Origin: an uncultured Prevotellaceae bacterium
Lineage (GTDB): Bacteria; Bacteroidota; Bacteroidia; Bacteroidales; Muribaculaceae
Direction: 5' to 3'
NCBI GenBank assembly: GCA_900318335.1
Contig: ONKF01000004.1
Coordinates: 25,359-89,358, forward strand
DNA: 64,000 bases
Shown piece by piece: positions 35,577 through 44,624 of the stretch; position 1 is the first letter of the stretch; each line of letters opens with the position of its first letter. Both the position numbers and the translations under genes were made by a program. The notes beneath the pieces are model-generated. The model had not been told where the DNA came from. It ran no database searches and was given only the letters and a program-made list of their open reading frames with translations.

Positions 35577-36974
35577 ATGAAGAGCAAAGGCCGATATGGA
35601 CAATTCATCAGGCTGGTATTCAGTATCATCGATATGCTGATTGCCAACTTGGCCTTTTTCCTGTCCATGATCCTCTACAAAGACTCGATTCCAGGAGGCC
35701 AGGAACTGTATTCCCGCCCCATCTGGCTCGTGCTCAATGTGGCAATGATGGTATGTGTCTACTTCTACAGCAACATCCATGAGCGGCGCGCATTCTATGC
35801 CGAGCGCGTTGTTGGCGAGGCGTTGAAGCTGGTGCTCACCCATGCCGGTATCTTCATCACGCTCACGACGTTCCTTGGCGCTCACGGTGCGCAATGGCAA
35901 CGCTTGCTGCTGTTCTATGTGCTCTTTTTCGTCGTCTTGTCCACATGGTGGGTGCTTTCCCGCCAGGTGCTCAAGATCTACCGTAACCAGGGTTTTAACT
36001 TCAAGCGCGTCATCATCATCGGCGGCGGCACAGTGGGTGTGCGGCTCATCAACGAGATGCTTGCCGACCAGGGCTACGGTTACCACATCGTGGGTTTCTT
36101 TGACAACAACCCCAAGGCCCGCTCGGCCTCGGCTGCCTATCAGGGCACACTCGATGATGTGGAGCAATTTGTAAAAACCCATCAGGTGGACGAGATGTTC
36201 TGTGCCGTTCCCGACATCGAGGACAACCAGAACGTGTCGCGCATGATACGTATTGCCGACAATAATGCCGTCGATTTCTATTACGTACCCCAGTTTGGCA
36301 GGACGGTGACCCGCCAGTTCGAGCTCAGTTCAGTGGGCGATGTTCCCATCCTCGCCGTTCACCCCTACCCCTTAAAGAATCCCATCAACCGCTTGTTCAA
36401 GCGCGCCTTTGACCTGCTGGTATCAACGGTGGCACTGGTCTTGTCGCCGCTGGTCATCATTCCTGTGGCTATCGGTATCAAGCTGTCGTCACCAGGTCCC
36501 ATATTTTTTGTCCAGAAGCGTACCGGCTATCGCGGACAAGCCTTTAACTGCTACAAGTTCCGCACCATGCGCATCAATGCCGACAGCGACACGCTACAGG
36601 CCACCAAGGGCGACCCCCGTGTAACCAAGTTCGGCAATTTCCTGCGCCGTACGAGCATCGACGAGCTGCCCCAATTCTATAATGTGTGGCTCGGAGAGAT
36701 GAGCGTCGTGGGTCCCCGCCCCCACATGGTGGCTCAGACCGAGATGTATAGCGAACTCATCGACAAGTACATGCTGCGTCACACCATCAAGCCGGGCATT
36801 ACCGGCTGGGCACAGGTGCGCGGTTACCGCGGCCAGACCGAGGAACTGTGGCAGATGGAGAAGCGCGTCGAGTATGACGTGTGGTATGCCGAAAACTGGA
36901 CTTTCTTCCTTGACCTCAAGATCATCTTCCGCACGGTGTGGAATGCCATCAAGGGAGAGGATAATGCTTATTAG
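35577..36974 (+). CDS. Polyprenyl-phosphate sugar-phosphate transferase (WcaJ/WbaP type)
   Basis: 465 residues from MKSKGRYGQF. Four N-terminal membrane helices (to about 125) and a CoA-binding-like Rossmann domain (IIIGGGTVGVRLI) precede a re-entrant helix and the phosphoglycosyltransferase core. The core has KRAFDLLVS, SPGPIFFVQKRTGYRGQ, YKFRTM, TSIDELPQF (DE dyad), SVVGPRPHM and KPGITGWAQVRGYRGQTE. It transfers a sugar-1-phosphate (often glucose or galactose) to undecaprenyl phosphate, the first step of capsule or exopolysaccharide repeat assembly. No other polysaccharide genes adjoin it, so it may be a general initiating enzyme. Confidence 0.9.
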   Translation: MKSKGRYGQFIRLVFSIIDMLIANLAFFLSMILYKDSIPGGQELYSRPIWLVLNVAMMVCVYFYSNIHERRAFYAERVVGEALKLVLTHAGIFITLTTFLGAHGAQWQRLLLFYVLFFVVLSTWWVLSRQVLKIYRNQGFNFKRVIIIGGGTVGVRLINEMLADQGYGYHIVGFFDNNPKARSASAAYQGTLDDVEQFVKTHQVDEMFCAVPDIEDNQNVSRMIRIADNNAVDFYYVPQFGRTVTRQFELSSVGDVPILAVHPYPLKNPINRLFKRAFDLLVSTVALVLSPLVIIPVAIGIKLSSPGPIFFVQKRTGYRGQAFNCYKFRTMRINADSDTLQATKGDPRVTKFGNFLRRTSIDELPQFYNVWLGEMSVVGPRPHMVAQTEMYSELIDKYMLRHTIKPGITGWAQVRGYRGQTEELWQMEKRVEYDVWYAENWTFFLDLKIIFRTVWNAIKGEDNAY

Positions 36975-37018
36975 GCGTTAGATTTTAGGCTTTTAGGCTT
37001 TAGTTTTTTTCCAGCGAG

Positions 37019-38878
37019 ATGACACGCGAAGAAACAGCACTGATGTTGTTGAGGAGCTGCTATGGATATGACAGTTTCCGCGGGCAACAGTGGGACATCA
37101 TCAATCATACGCTTGATGGTGGCGACAGCATCGTGCTCATGCCTACAGGAGGTGGCAAGTCGCTGTGCTACCAGATTCCCGGCTTGATGAGTGAGGATGG
37201 ATTTGCTATCGTCATTTCCCCGCTGCTGGCGCTGATGAATGACCAGATTGACGCCCTCCAGCAAAACGGTGTGCCTGCTCTGGCCCTGAATAGCGAGAAA
37301 AGCGACAGCGAGAACCGCCAGACCGTAGAACTGCTCATGCTGGGCAAGGTCAAGCTGTTGTACATTTCCCCCGAGAAACTGCTCAGCGAGATTGACCGCT
37401 GGTCCACTTCAATCACCGATAGAATCTGCCTGTTCGCTGTCGATGAGGCACATTGCATCTCGCAATGGGGCCATGACTTCCGTCCCGAGTACACCCAGTT
37501 GGGCACGCTCAAGGAGCACTTCCCCCATGTCCCCATCATGGCGCTCACCGCCACAGCCGACCGCATCACGCGCGACGATATTGCCCGCCAGCTCCACATT
37601 CCCCAAGCACGCCTGTTCATCAGTTCATTTGACCGCCCCAACATCTCACTCAATGTGGTGCAAGGTTCCACGGGCAAACAGAAGTTCCGCCAAATCGTGC
37701 AGTTCATCAACCTGCACCGTAATGAGAGTGGAATCATCTACTGCCTGCGCCGCAAGGACACCGAGAGCATGGCCGCCAAACTCACCGCTGCAGGTATCCA
37801 GGCCAAGCCATTCCATGCGGGCATGAGTGTGAAAGAGAAACAGCAGATACAGCGTGACTTCATCAACGACGACGTGAAGGTGGTGTGTGCGACCATCGCC
37901 TTCGGCATGGGCATTGACAAGAGCAACGTGCGATACGTCATCCACAGCAACATGCCCCGCAACATCGAGGGTTATTATCAGGAAATCGGGCGTGCCGGAC
38001 GCGACGGGCTACCAGCCGAGGCGCTGATGTTCTACTCCTATGGCGACGTGATTACCCTGCAGCAGTTTGCCCAGCAATCGGGCCAGGTCCAGGTCAACAT
38101 GGACAAATTGCGCCGCATGCAGCAGTTTGCCGAGAGTGGTGTCTGCCGCCGTCGCATCCTGCTCAGCTACTTCAACGAGCGCTTTGACCACGACTGCCAC
38201 AACTGCGACGTGTGTGACAATCCGCCCGAGCGCTTCGACGGTACCACATTAGCCCAAATGGCATTGAGCGCCATCAAGCGCACCGATGAGCAGGCGGGCA
38301 TGTACACCGTGACCGATATCCTGCGCGGCTGGCGCAAGGCCGAAGTTGTCGAGAAGGGCTATGACCAGCTGAAGACCTTCGGCGTGGGTCGTGACCTCTC
38401 GGTCACCGAGTGGAACGCCTATCTGCTGCAAATGTTGCAGATGGGCCTGTTTGAAGTTGCCTATGACGAGAACAACCACCTGAAAATCACCGAATACGGT
38501 AACGAGGTGCTGTATGGCAGACGCCAGATTGAGCTGAACCGCTTTGAGCGCCGCGGCTTTAACGTCAAGAAACAGCCCGCACCCTCACCGCAACCAGTTA
38601 TCATCGAGGAAGAAAAGCCTGCCAAGCAGATGGACAAGGCGCTGTTTGAGCGGCTGCGTGACGTGCGCAAGGCACTGGCAACAGCAAGCCACATCGCCCC
38701 ATACATGGTATTCAGCGACAAGTCACTGGCTGCAATGGCGACCGAGAAGCCGACCAACCAGGCCGAATTCAGCATCATCTATGGTGTGGGAGAACTCAAG
38801 TGCAAGAAGTACTGGCGACCCTTTACTGCCGCCATCAATGACTACCTCAATACAGTTGACAAGAACTCCGACAACTGA
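37019..38878 (+). CDS. recQ: RecQ-family DNA helicase
   Basis: 619 residues. Helicase motifs: FRGQQWDII (motif 0), MPTGGGKSLCYQ (Walker A), VDEAHCISQWGHDFRPEY (DEAH and aromatic loop), and ATIAFGMGIDKSNVRYVIH with QEIGRAGRDG. The zinc-binding region has CRRRILLSYFNERFDHDCHNCDVC, followed by an RQC winged helix and a C-terminal HRDC domain (LFERLRDVRKALA...GVGELKCKKYW). It unwinds 3'-5' at replication and recombination intermediates. It converges with the NSS transporter gene with only 4 bp between stops and no obvious terminator. Confidence 0.93.
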   Translation: MTREETALMLLRSCYGYDSFRGQQWDIINHTLDGGDSIVLMPTGGGKSLCYQIPGLMSEDGFAIVISPLLALMNDQIDALQQNGVPALALNSEKSDSENRQTVELLMLGKVKLLYISPEKLLSEIDRWSTSITDRICLFAVDEAHCISQWGHDFRPEYTQLGTLKEHFPHVPIMALTATADRITRDDIARQLHIPQARLFISSFDRPNISLNVVQGSTGKQKFRQIVQFINLHRNESGIIYCLRRKDTESMAAKLTAAGIQAKPFHAGMSVKEKQQIQRDFINDDVKVVCATIAFGMGIDKSNVRYVIHSNMPRNIEGYYQEIGRAGRDGLPAEALMFYSYGDVITLQQFAQQSGQVQVNMDKLRRMQQFAESGVCRRRILLSYFNERFDHDCHNCDVCDNPPERFDGTTLAQMALSAIKRTDEQAGMYTVTDILRGWRKAEVVEKGYDQLKTFGVGRDLSVTEWNAYLLQMLQMGLFEVAYDENNHLKITEYGNEVLYGRRQIELNRFERRGFNVKKQPAPSPQPVIIEEEKPAKQMDKALFERLRDVRKALATASHIAPYMVFSDKSLAAMATEKPTNQAEFSIIYGVGELKCKKYWRPFTAAINDYLNTVDKNSDN

Positions 38879-38882
38879 AAAT

Positions 38883-40226
38883 TCAAATTAAACCCGTGAG
38901 GTAAAGGAAGATAAAGAAGATGGACACAGGGGCCACATAACGCAGGCAGAAGATGAGGAACGGCTCCATCCTACCCTTGAGGCGACCGCCGTTGGTCAAC
39001 TGCTCGTGAACGACCTTACGGTCGAGAATCCAACCCACATAGACAGCCGTGAACAATCCGCCCAACAGCATGAAGACGTTGCTGGCGGCATAATCCATGG
39101 CATCAAAGATACTCTTGCCGAATACCTTGACATCGTCCAGAACGTTGAACGACAATGCGGCGAGCACGGCAAGCACAAGGGTGAGCAAGGACGTCCACAG
39201 GATAGCGCGGGGACGCGACAACTTGTGTTCCTCGATCATGAAGGTAATGGGTATCTCGCTCAAGGAGATGGTAGAAGTCAACGAAGCAAAGAACACGAGC
39301 AGGAAGAACAGCAATGCCCAGAAGTAACCACCTGTCATCTGCTGGAAAATGCCCGGCAAAACCTCAAAAATGAGGCGCGGTCCCGCCGTAGGCTCGACGC
39401 CAAACGAGAATACGGCCGGGAAAATCATTACACCCGACAGGATGGCCACCAGCGTGTCGAGCACGGCAACGATTGTGGCATCCTTGGAGAGACAGGCGTC
39501 ATCCTTGAAGTAGGAACTATAGGTTACCAGGCAAGAGATACCTATCGAGAGCGACAGGAAAGCCTGGCCGAAGGCGTCGAGAACGCCTCGCATGGTCAAC
39601 TCCGAGAAGTCGGGATAGAACAGGAATTCCAGGCCTTTGGATGCGCCCGGTAATAGCAATGAGTTGATGCAGAAGATGACCAGAATCACAAACAGCATGG
39701 GCATCATGGTACTGGCTACGCGCTCGATACCCTTCTCGATGCCGCGACTCATGACCAGGAAGTTGAGCAACAGGAACAATATGGTCCAGCCCACACAACG
39801 CCACGGGTCGGCCACCAGACTGGAGAACATGTCGTTGTACTCCTGAGGCGTGTGCCCGTTCAAGCCGCCTATTGCCGCTTGATACAGGTACTCGATAATC
39901 CAGCCGCACACCACGCTGTAGAATCCGATGACGACAAAACTGCCCAGGATGCAGATGTAGGTGAACAAGTAATACTTCTTGCCTGGCGACAACCGCTTGA
40001 GCGCCGCCTTCATATTGCTGTGGGTAGAACGGCCGATAATGAACTCACTCAATATCACAGGAATACCCATCACAATAATGCAGAAGATATATACGATGAT
40101 GAAGGCACCACCACCATTCTGACCTGCCTCGAAGGGGAAACGCCAGATGTTTCCCAAACCCACTGCAGAGCCTACTGCCGCTGCAATGGCACCCAATCGC
40201 GTTGCAAATCCGACTCGTTTTGCCAT
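38883..40226 (-). CDS. Sodium-dependent transporter of the NSS (LeuT/SNF) family
   Basis: 447 residues and about 11 helices. TM1 carries the family signature AAAVGSAVGLGNIWRFPFEAGQNGGGAF, shown here as two overlapping motifs GSAVGLGNIWRFP and GQNGGGAF. TM6 has AFGQAFLSLSIGISCLVTYSSY and TM8 has FFASLTSTISLSEIP. Such symporters use Na+ to import amino acids or related amines across the inner membrane; the substrate cannot be read from sequence. It has its own promoter, separate from the small TM protein gene upstream. Confidence 0.9.
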   Translation of the reverse strand: MAKRVGFATRLGAIAAAVGSAVGLGNIWRFPFEAGQNGGGAFIIVYIFCIIVMGIPVILSEFIIGRSTHSNMKAALKRLSPGKKYYLFTYICILGSFVVIGFYSVVCGWIIEYLYQAAIGGLNGHTPQEYNDMFSSLVADPWRCVGWTILFLLLNFLVMSRGIEKGIERVASTMMPMLFVILVIFCINSLLLPGASKGLEFLFYPDFSELTMRGVLDAFGQAFLSLSIGISCLVTYSSYFKDDACLSKDATIVAVLDTLVAILSGVMIFPAVFSFGVEPTAGPRLIFEVLPGIFQQMTGGYFWALLFFLLVFFASLTSTISLSEIPITFMIEEHKLSRPRAILWTSLLTLVLAVLAALSFNVLDDVKVFGKSIFDAMDYAASNVFMLLGGLFTAVYVGWILDRKVVHEQLTNGGRLKGRMEPFLIFCLRYVAPVSIFFIFLYLTGLI

Positions 40227-40252
40227 AAACTGATGCTTTTTAGATTATCCCA

Positions 40253-40284
40253 CAAAAGTAGCATTATTCCATGAATGCCACAAA
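40253..40284 (-). promoter_or_regulatory. Promoter of the NSS transporter gene
   Basis: Minus strand TTTG at 40284-40281, 20-bp spacer, TACTTTTG at 40260-40253; leader about 22 nt. Confidence 0.6.
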
Positions 40285-40357
40285 AGGAACACGTATTTTT
40301 TCGGTATAAATTTACCAATACTGAATCCGCTGCGCTGTGCACCTGCCACAAGAGCGG

Positions 40358-40696
40358 TCAGAATTGCGGCAACGGGTCCACCCCGCGCGGCGGCTTGGCT
40401 GGATGATTCTTAGGTTTGGATTTGTGCCGTTTATGTTTCTTTTCCGGCTTACCTTTCTTTTGACCATCCCCATGATGCCTGGTCCTTGGCTGATGTTCCA
40501 TAGTGGTTACATTAGCCGAGTCCACCTGGGACTCGAACTTGATCATTTCGGTTGCCTGTACTGCATCAGGGGCAGCGGGTCTGGAGTGCCTCATTGCATA
40601 GGCCAAGACGAGCAGTGCCACGATGACGACCAGCACGACAATGGTGCCGCGCCGCTCACGCTTGGTCATTGTAAAAAAATCTTTTCCGCTCGTCAT
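40358..40696 (-). CDS. Small single-pass membrane protein, Lys/His-rich tail
   Basis: 112 residues. After a basic MTKRERRG start there is one membrane helix (TIVVLVVIVALLVLAYAM), then a polar region ending in a Lys/His/Pro-rich tail (KKGKPEKKHKRHKSKPKNHP). The start could be 40696 or the Met at 40669, nine codons later. I know of similar short TM proteins in Bacteroidales but not their function. It precedes the NSS gene, which has a separate promoter, so the two may be expressed apart. Confidence 0.6.
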   Translation of the reverse strand: MTSGKDFFTMTKRERRGTIVVLVVIVALLVLAYAMRHSRPAAPDAVQATEMIKFESQVDSANVTTMEHQPRTRHHGDGQKKGKPEKKHKRHKSKPKNHPAKPPRGVDPLPQF

Positions 40697-40716
40697 ACCC
40701 AGCCCGTTTTACAACA

Positions 40717-40724
40717 CAAAAATA
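40717..40724 (-). promoter_or_regulatory. -7 box (TATTTTTG) for the small TM protein
   Basis: Minus-strand TATTTTTG, predicted start of transcription about 15 nt before the ATG at 40696. Confidence 0.45.
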
Positions 40725-40821
40725 CAGTAAAGTCATCAATTCGGGCTACGTTTTATGGCAATTTTTTGAAAGAAAAAATGTTTTTTTACACAAAACGAGG
40801 CTCTATGCCATAAAAAAACAC

Positions 40822-40829
40822 TACCTTTG
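40822..40829 (+). promoter_or_regulatory. -7 box (TACCTTTG) of the VanZ-like gene
   Basis: TACCTTTG, about 30 nt leader; no clean -33 TTTG. Confidence 0.5.
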
Positions 40830-40864
40830 TCAGTTCAAAAAATGAAAATGACCAAGTACAATAA

Positions 40865-41323
40865 ATGAAATCATTCATACTATCGATACCTAATGGCTTA
40901 GCATCGACAATCATGGTGCTGATTGTCTTATTTTTTACATTTGTCAACAACCCACTGGGCATCAACTCATTAAGAATATTCCCATATGCTGAGCAAGTGG
41001 GGCACTTCATCCTATACTTTATCGTAGCACTCGTGTTTATCCTCGATTATGCCAAGACCCGTCTGCCTCATCACAGCAAGATCAATCAGGAGATGGCATT
41101 GGCTGCTGTGGCATCAGTTTTAGCACTGGTCATGGAAATCGGACTGATGATTTTCACCAACGGCTACGAGTATGACATCAACAACTGGTATGCAGCCATT
41201 GCTGGTGCTGTGTTGGCATTCCTTTTCTACCACTTCTGGTTGCTGCACCCCTTCCGTTACTACCTGTATCACTCGATACAGCACCACTGGCGTTATCAGC
41301 ATCGCCGCAAGAAAAAGAAATAA
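40865..41323 (+). CDS. VanZ-like membrane protein
   Basis: 152 residues with four membrane helices. The motif EQVGHFILYFIVALVF followed by AAVASVLALVMEIGLMIF...YDINNWYAAIAGAVLAF follows the VanZ-like pattern (KxxHf..y, then E.xQ../D..N...G). The usual Gln after the Glu is not there. The C-terminus is basic (HHWRYQHRRKKKK). Function is unknown; VanZ itself gives low-level teicoplanin resistance. It is followed by the palindrome and promoter of the methyltransferase gene. Confidence 0.7.
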   Translation: MKSFILSIPNGLASTIMVLIVLFFTFVNNPLGINSLRIFPYAEQVGHFILYFIVALVFILDYAKTRLPHHSKINQEMALAAVASVLALVMEIGLMIFTNGYEYDINNWYAAIAGAVLAFLFYHFWLLHPFRYYLYHSIQHHWRYQHRRKKKK

Positions 41324-41348
41324 GTTTCAAGACATTATAATAAACATT

Positions 41349-41393
41349 TTTAGGCAATTATTTTGGACAGTTCCAAAAAGTTGCCTAAATTTG
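41349..41393 (+). promoter_or_regulatory. Promoter overlain by a two-part palindrome (candidate autoregulatory operator)
   Basis: TTTG at 41362-41365 and TAAATTTG at 41386-41393 (20-bp spacer). TTTAGGCAA (41349-41357) is the exact reverse complement of TTGCCTAAA (41381-41389), and inside it TTTTGGA (41361-41367) of TCCAAAA (41372-41378). The dyad covers both promoter boxes. Downstream lies an HTH-methyltransferase gene. As RNA it could also be a weak terminator for the VanZ-like gene, but it lacks a U-tract. Confidence 0.65.
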
Positions 41394-41421
41394 TCATATT
41401 CTAACAAATCCAACCACTGCT

Positions 41422-42606
41422 ATGTTATTCTCGGACAAAATCAAGCAACTGCGCATCGAGAGCGGCAAGCGCCAGAAGGACCTCGCCATGGCCATCGGGG
41501 TTGACGTGCCCGCCTACAGCCGCTATGAGCACGGTGAGCGACGCCCCAAGCGCGAACAGGTGCTTAAGTTGGCACGCATCTTCAAAACCGACCCCAACGA
41601 ACTTGTCGCCATGTGGCTGGCTGATGAAGCCTACTCCCACATTGCTCATGACAAGATGGCCCAGCGTGCCTCTGTGCTGCTTCATGGCGTGCTCAACAGC
41701 GATGCGCCCCAAGTCGTTGATGAGCCGTCCCCTGTTGAGCAACCAGTAGTTGCCGAGCCACAGGACAACACTCCACGCGACATGGTAAAGAAGGTGGGGC
41801 GCTCGATTATGCCCCATTACGAGCAGGGTGAGGCCGGCATCGTGATGCGACGCATCGAGGACGAGAGCATCGACTGCATTGTCACCACCCCGCCCTACTG
41901 GCGTCGCCGCAGCCAGGGCACCGAGAGCATCAAGGCAAGGACAATGGATGAATTTATCGACGGAGTCGTACAGACGATGGCTCAAGCATGGCGCGTGCTC
42001 AAGCCACACGGTTCACTGTGGATCAACATGGGAGATGACACGACCGACGGATTTGTACAAGGAATTCCCTGGCGCATCGCGCTCGCCATGATCGACCAGC
42101 AGGGCTGGCGCTTGGTCAACGAGGTGGTGTGGAACAAGATCACCACTTCACCCCAGGGCAGCCAGGACCACCTGCGCAAAGTGCATGAGTTCATGTTCCA
42201 TCTGGTCAAGACCGATGACTTCTACTATAATGATGAGGAACTGAGGCGCACATTTGCCCTGATAGTCCGCAACGACGGCAAGGGACGCAAGAAATCTGAT
42301 AAACTCAAGGAGCACTACCTGCAGCCCGAGGGCATTCATGGCCTGGTGCCTGGCGACGTGTGGACCATCGGCGTCCAGCGGTCGGGCATTGCCCACTACT
42401 GCGTCGCTCCCGACACCCTCTACCGTCTGCCCATCGTAGCGACCTGCCCCCGTGACGGCATTGTGCTCGACCCCTATTGCGGAACAGGTACGGCATGCAA
42501 GATCGCCTACGAGATGAACCTGCGCAGCATTGGCATCGATGTCAACAGCGACTATATCAAGCAGGCGCGGGCCAGCATCGAGCAGAAACCTCTCAGTTTA
42601 TTCTAA
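41422..42606 (+). CDS. HTH (XRE)-DNA methyltransferase fusion
   Basis: 394 residues. Residues 1-70 form an XRE/Cro helix-turn-helix (IKQLRIESGKRQKDLAMAIGVDVPAYSRYEHGERRPK). After a Pro/Glu/Val-rich linker (95-115), a beta-class amino-methyltransferase follows: catalytic motif IV TTPPYW (155-160) comes first and the SAM-binding motif I DPYCGTGTA near 350, with a specificity region between (WNKITTSPQGSQDHLRKVHE). TPPY suggests N6-adenine or N4-cytosine methylation. No restriction endonuclease, specificity subunit or second methyltransferase is adjacent, so it looks like an orphan enzyme. The palindrome over its promoter suggests that its HTH controls its own synthesis. Confidence 0.85.
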   Translation: MLFSDKIKQLRIESGKRQKDLAMAIGVDVPAYSRYEHGERRPKREQVLKLARIFKTDPNELVAMWLADEAYSHIAHDKMAQRASVLLHGVLNSDAPQVVDEPSPVEQPVVAEPQDNTPRDMVKKVGRSIMPHYEQGEAGIVMRRIEDESIDCIVTTPPYWRRRSQGTESIKARTMDEFIDGVVQTMAQAWRVLKPHGSLWINMGDDTTDGFVQGIPWRIALAMIDQQGWRLVNEVVWNKITTSPQGSQDHLRKVHEFMFHLVKTDDFYYNDEELRRTFALIVRNDGKGRKKSDKLKEHYLQPEGIHGLVPGDVWTIGVQRSGIAHYCVAPDTLYRLPIVATCPRDGIVLDPYCGTGTACKIAYEMNLRSIGIDVNSDYIKQARASIEQKPLSLF

Positions 42607-42650
42607 GTAATCCAGAATAGCCAGATGTTCCCGCATATCTATATTTTTTG

Positions 42651-42658
42651 TAATTTTG
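42651..42658 (+). promoter_or_regulatory. -7 box (TAATTTTG) of the ABC-F gene
   Basis: TAATTTTG, leader about 18 nt to the ATG at 42681. Confidence 0.5.
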
Positions 42659-42680
42659 CGGGCAAAATTACAATGCTACA

Positions 42681-44621
42681 ATGATTTCAATCCAGGGACT
42701 TAAGGTGGAGTTCGGCAGTCAGGTACTGTTCGAGAACATCAGCTATGTGGTCAACAAGCGTGACAAAATCGCGCTTGTGGGCAAGAATGGCGCCGGCAAA
42801 ACCACCATGCTTAGAATCATCACTGGCGAGCAGCAGCCCACCAGCGGTACTGTCGCGCGCCAGGCCGACATCACCATCGGATACCTGCCACAGCAGATGC
42901 AACTCAAGGATGAACTCACCGTCAAACAGGAGGCAGGACGCGCCTTTGAGCACCTGCAGCAGATGGATGCCGCCATCGACCACATGAACCAGCAGCTGGC
43001 CGAGCGCACCGACTATGACAGCGAAGATTATCAGGACCTCATTGAGCGTGTGGCCCAGAAGACCGAGCTGCGAGCCCTGATGCAAAGCGACAACATCGAG
43101 GCTGAGATTGAAAAGACCCTGACTGGCCTGGGATTTGAACGCAGCGACTTTGACCGCCCCACGAGCGAGTTCAGCGGCGGCTGGCGCATGCGCATCGAGT
43201 TGGCCAAACTGCTGCTGCGCCGACCCGACGTGCTGTTGCTCGATGAGCCGACCAACCATCTTGACATCGAGTCCATCCAGTGGCTGGAAAACTTTCTGAA
43301 AAACCGCAACGGAGCTCTATTGCTCGTATCCCATGACCGTGCCTTTATCGATAATGTCACCAACAGGACCATCGAGATCTCACTCGGCAAAATATATGAC
43401 TACAAGGTGAGCTACAGCCAGTTTGTGGAGTTGCGAAAGGAGCGTGTGGAACAACAGATGCGCGCCTACGAGAATCAACAGAAACTCATCCACGACACCG
43501 AGGACTTTATCGAGAGATTCCGCTACAAGGCAACCAAGGCCGTGCAGGTGCAGAGCCGCATCAAGATGCTCGACAAGCTGGAGCGCATCGAGGTCGATGA
43601 GGTGGACCGTTCACGCATGAGACTGAAATTCCCGCCTGCACCGCGCAGCGGTGACTACCCTGTCATAGCCGAGGACCTTCGCAAGGATTATGGCAACCTG
43701 AATGTGTTCCATGACGTGACATTCACCATCAAGCGAGGCGAGAAAGTAGCGTTTGTCGGCAAGAACGGCGCTGGAAAATCCACCTTGGTCAAGTGCATCA
43801 TGGGGGAAATCCCCTTTGACGGCAAGCTGCAGATCGGGCACAACATCAAGATAGGTTATTTCGCCCAGAACCAGGCGCAACTGCTTGACGAGAACCTGAC
43901 CGTTCACGACACCATCGACTATGTGGCCGTGGGTGACATACGCACCCGCATCAATGATATTCTGGGAGCATTCATGTTTGGCGGCAAGAATGCCGACAAG
44001 AAGGTCAAGGTCTTGAGTGGCGGTGAGAAAAGCCGCTTGGCCATGATACGTCTGTTACTGCAGCCCGTCAATCTGCTCATCCTCGATGAGCCCACCAACC
44101 ACCTGGACATGCCCAGCAAGGACGTGTTGAAAGAGGCCATCCAGGCCTTTGAGGGAACAGTTATCGTCGTTTCCCATGACCGCGACTTCCTGAACGGTAT
44201 CGTGAACAAGGTTTATGAGTTCGGCGACCATCGCGTGCGTGAGCATCTGGGCGGCATCTATGATTTCTTGCGTAAGAAACAGCTCGATTCCCTGCAGCAA
44301 TTGGAAATCAAGAACACACCTTCTACTCCAACCACCGTGGACGCCGATCCCGAACCCGTCGCCAGTCAAGGCAAAATGGACTACCAGCGACAGAAGGAAC
44401 GCGAGCGCCGCATCCGCCAAGCCGAGAAAAAGGTCAAAACCTGTGAAGCCAAAATCGCCGAACTGGAGCAACAACTCGCTGAAATCGAGGACAAATTGTC
44501 CACCGCAACCAGCGAGAACGTGGACATCTACTACAAGCATTCCCAAATCAGCCGTGAACTCGACGACGTCATGGCCCAATGGGAAAAGGCAGGAGAAGAA
44601 CTGGATGAAGCCAAGAGTTGA
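42681..44621 (+). CDS. ABC-F family ATPase (Uup/EttA-like)
   Basis: 646 residues, soluble, with two ABC domains and no membrane part. Domain 1: GKNGAGKTT, FSGGWRMRIELAKLL, LLLDEPTNHLD. Domain 2: GKNGAGKST, LSGGEKSRLAMIRLL, LILDEPTNHLD. The P-site tRNA-interaction linker lies between (about 240-320, with FIERFRYKATKAVQVQSRIKML). A C-terminal coiled coil (about 570-640) resembles that of Uup. ABC-F proteins act on the ribosome to relieve stalls, and some protect it from antibiotics. With no resistance-gene context this looks like a housekeeping member. A GNAT gene follows 3 bp downstream. Confidence 0.9.
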   Translation: MISIQGLKVEFGSQVLFENISYVVNKRDKIALVGKNGAGKTTMLRIITGEQQPTSGTVARQADITIGYLPQQMQLKDELTVKQEAGRAFEHLQQMDAAIDHMNQQLAERTDYDSEDYQDLIERVAQKTELRALMQSDNIEAEIEKTLTGLGFERSDFDRPTSEFSGGWRMRIELAKLLLRRPDVLLLDEPTNHLDIESIQWLENFLKNRNGALLLVSHDRAFIDNVTNRTIEISLGKIYDYKVSYSQFVELRKERVEQQMRAYENQQKLIHDTEDFIERFRYKATKAVQVQSRIKMLDKLERIEVDEVDRSRMRLKFPPAPRSGDYPVIAEDLRKDYGNLNVFHDVTFTIKRGEKVAFVGKNGAGKSTLVKCIMGEIPFDGKLQIGHNIKIGYFAQNQAQLLDENLTVHDTIDYVAVGDIRTRINDILGAFMFGGKNADKKVKVLSGGEKSRLAMIRLLLQPVNLLILDEPTNHLDMPSKDVLKEAIQAFEGTVIVVSHDRDFLNGIVNKVYEFGDHRVREHLGGIYDFLRKKQLDSLQQLEIKNTPSTPTTVDADPEPVASQGKMDYQRQKERERRIRQAEKKVKTCEAKIAELEQQLAEIEDKLSTATSENVDIYYKHSQISRELDDVMAQWEKAGEELDEAKS

Positions 44622-44624
44622 CAG

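Noticed and set aside
41422-42606. A restriction-modification system around the methyltransferase
   Set aside because: Neighbours are a VanZ-like gene and an ABC-F gene; no endonuclease or specificity gene is present within the window.
42681-44621. ABC-F protein as an antibiotic-resistance factor
   Set aside because: Its context and Uup/EttA-like layout with a C-terminal coiled coil point to a housekeeping member; nothing indicates acquisition.
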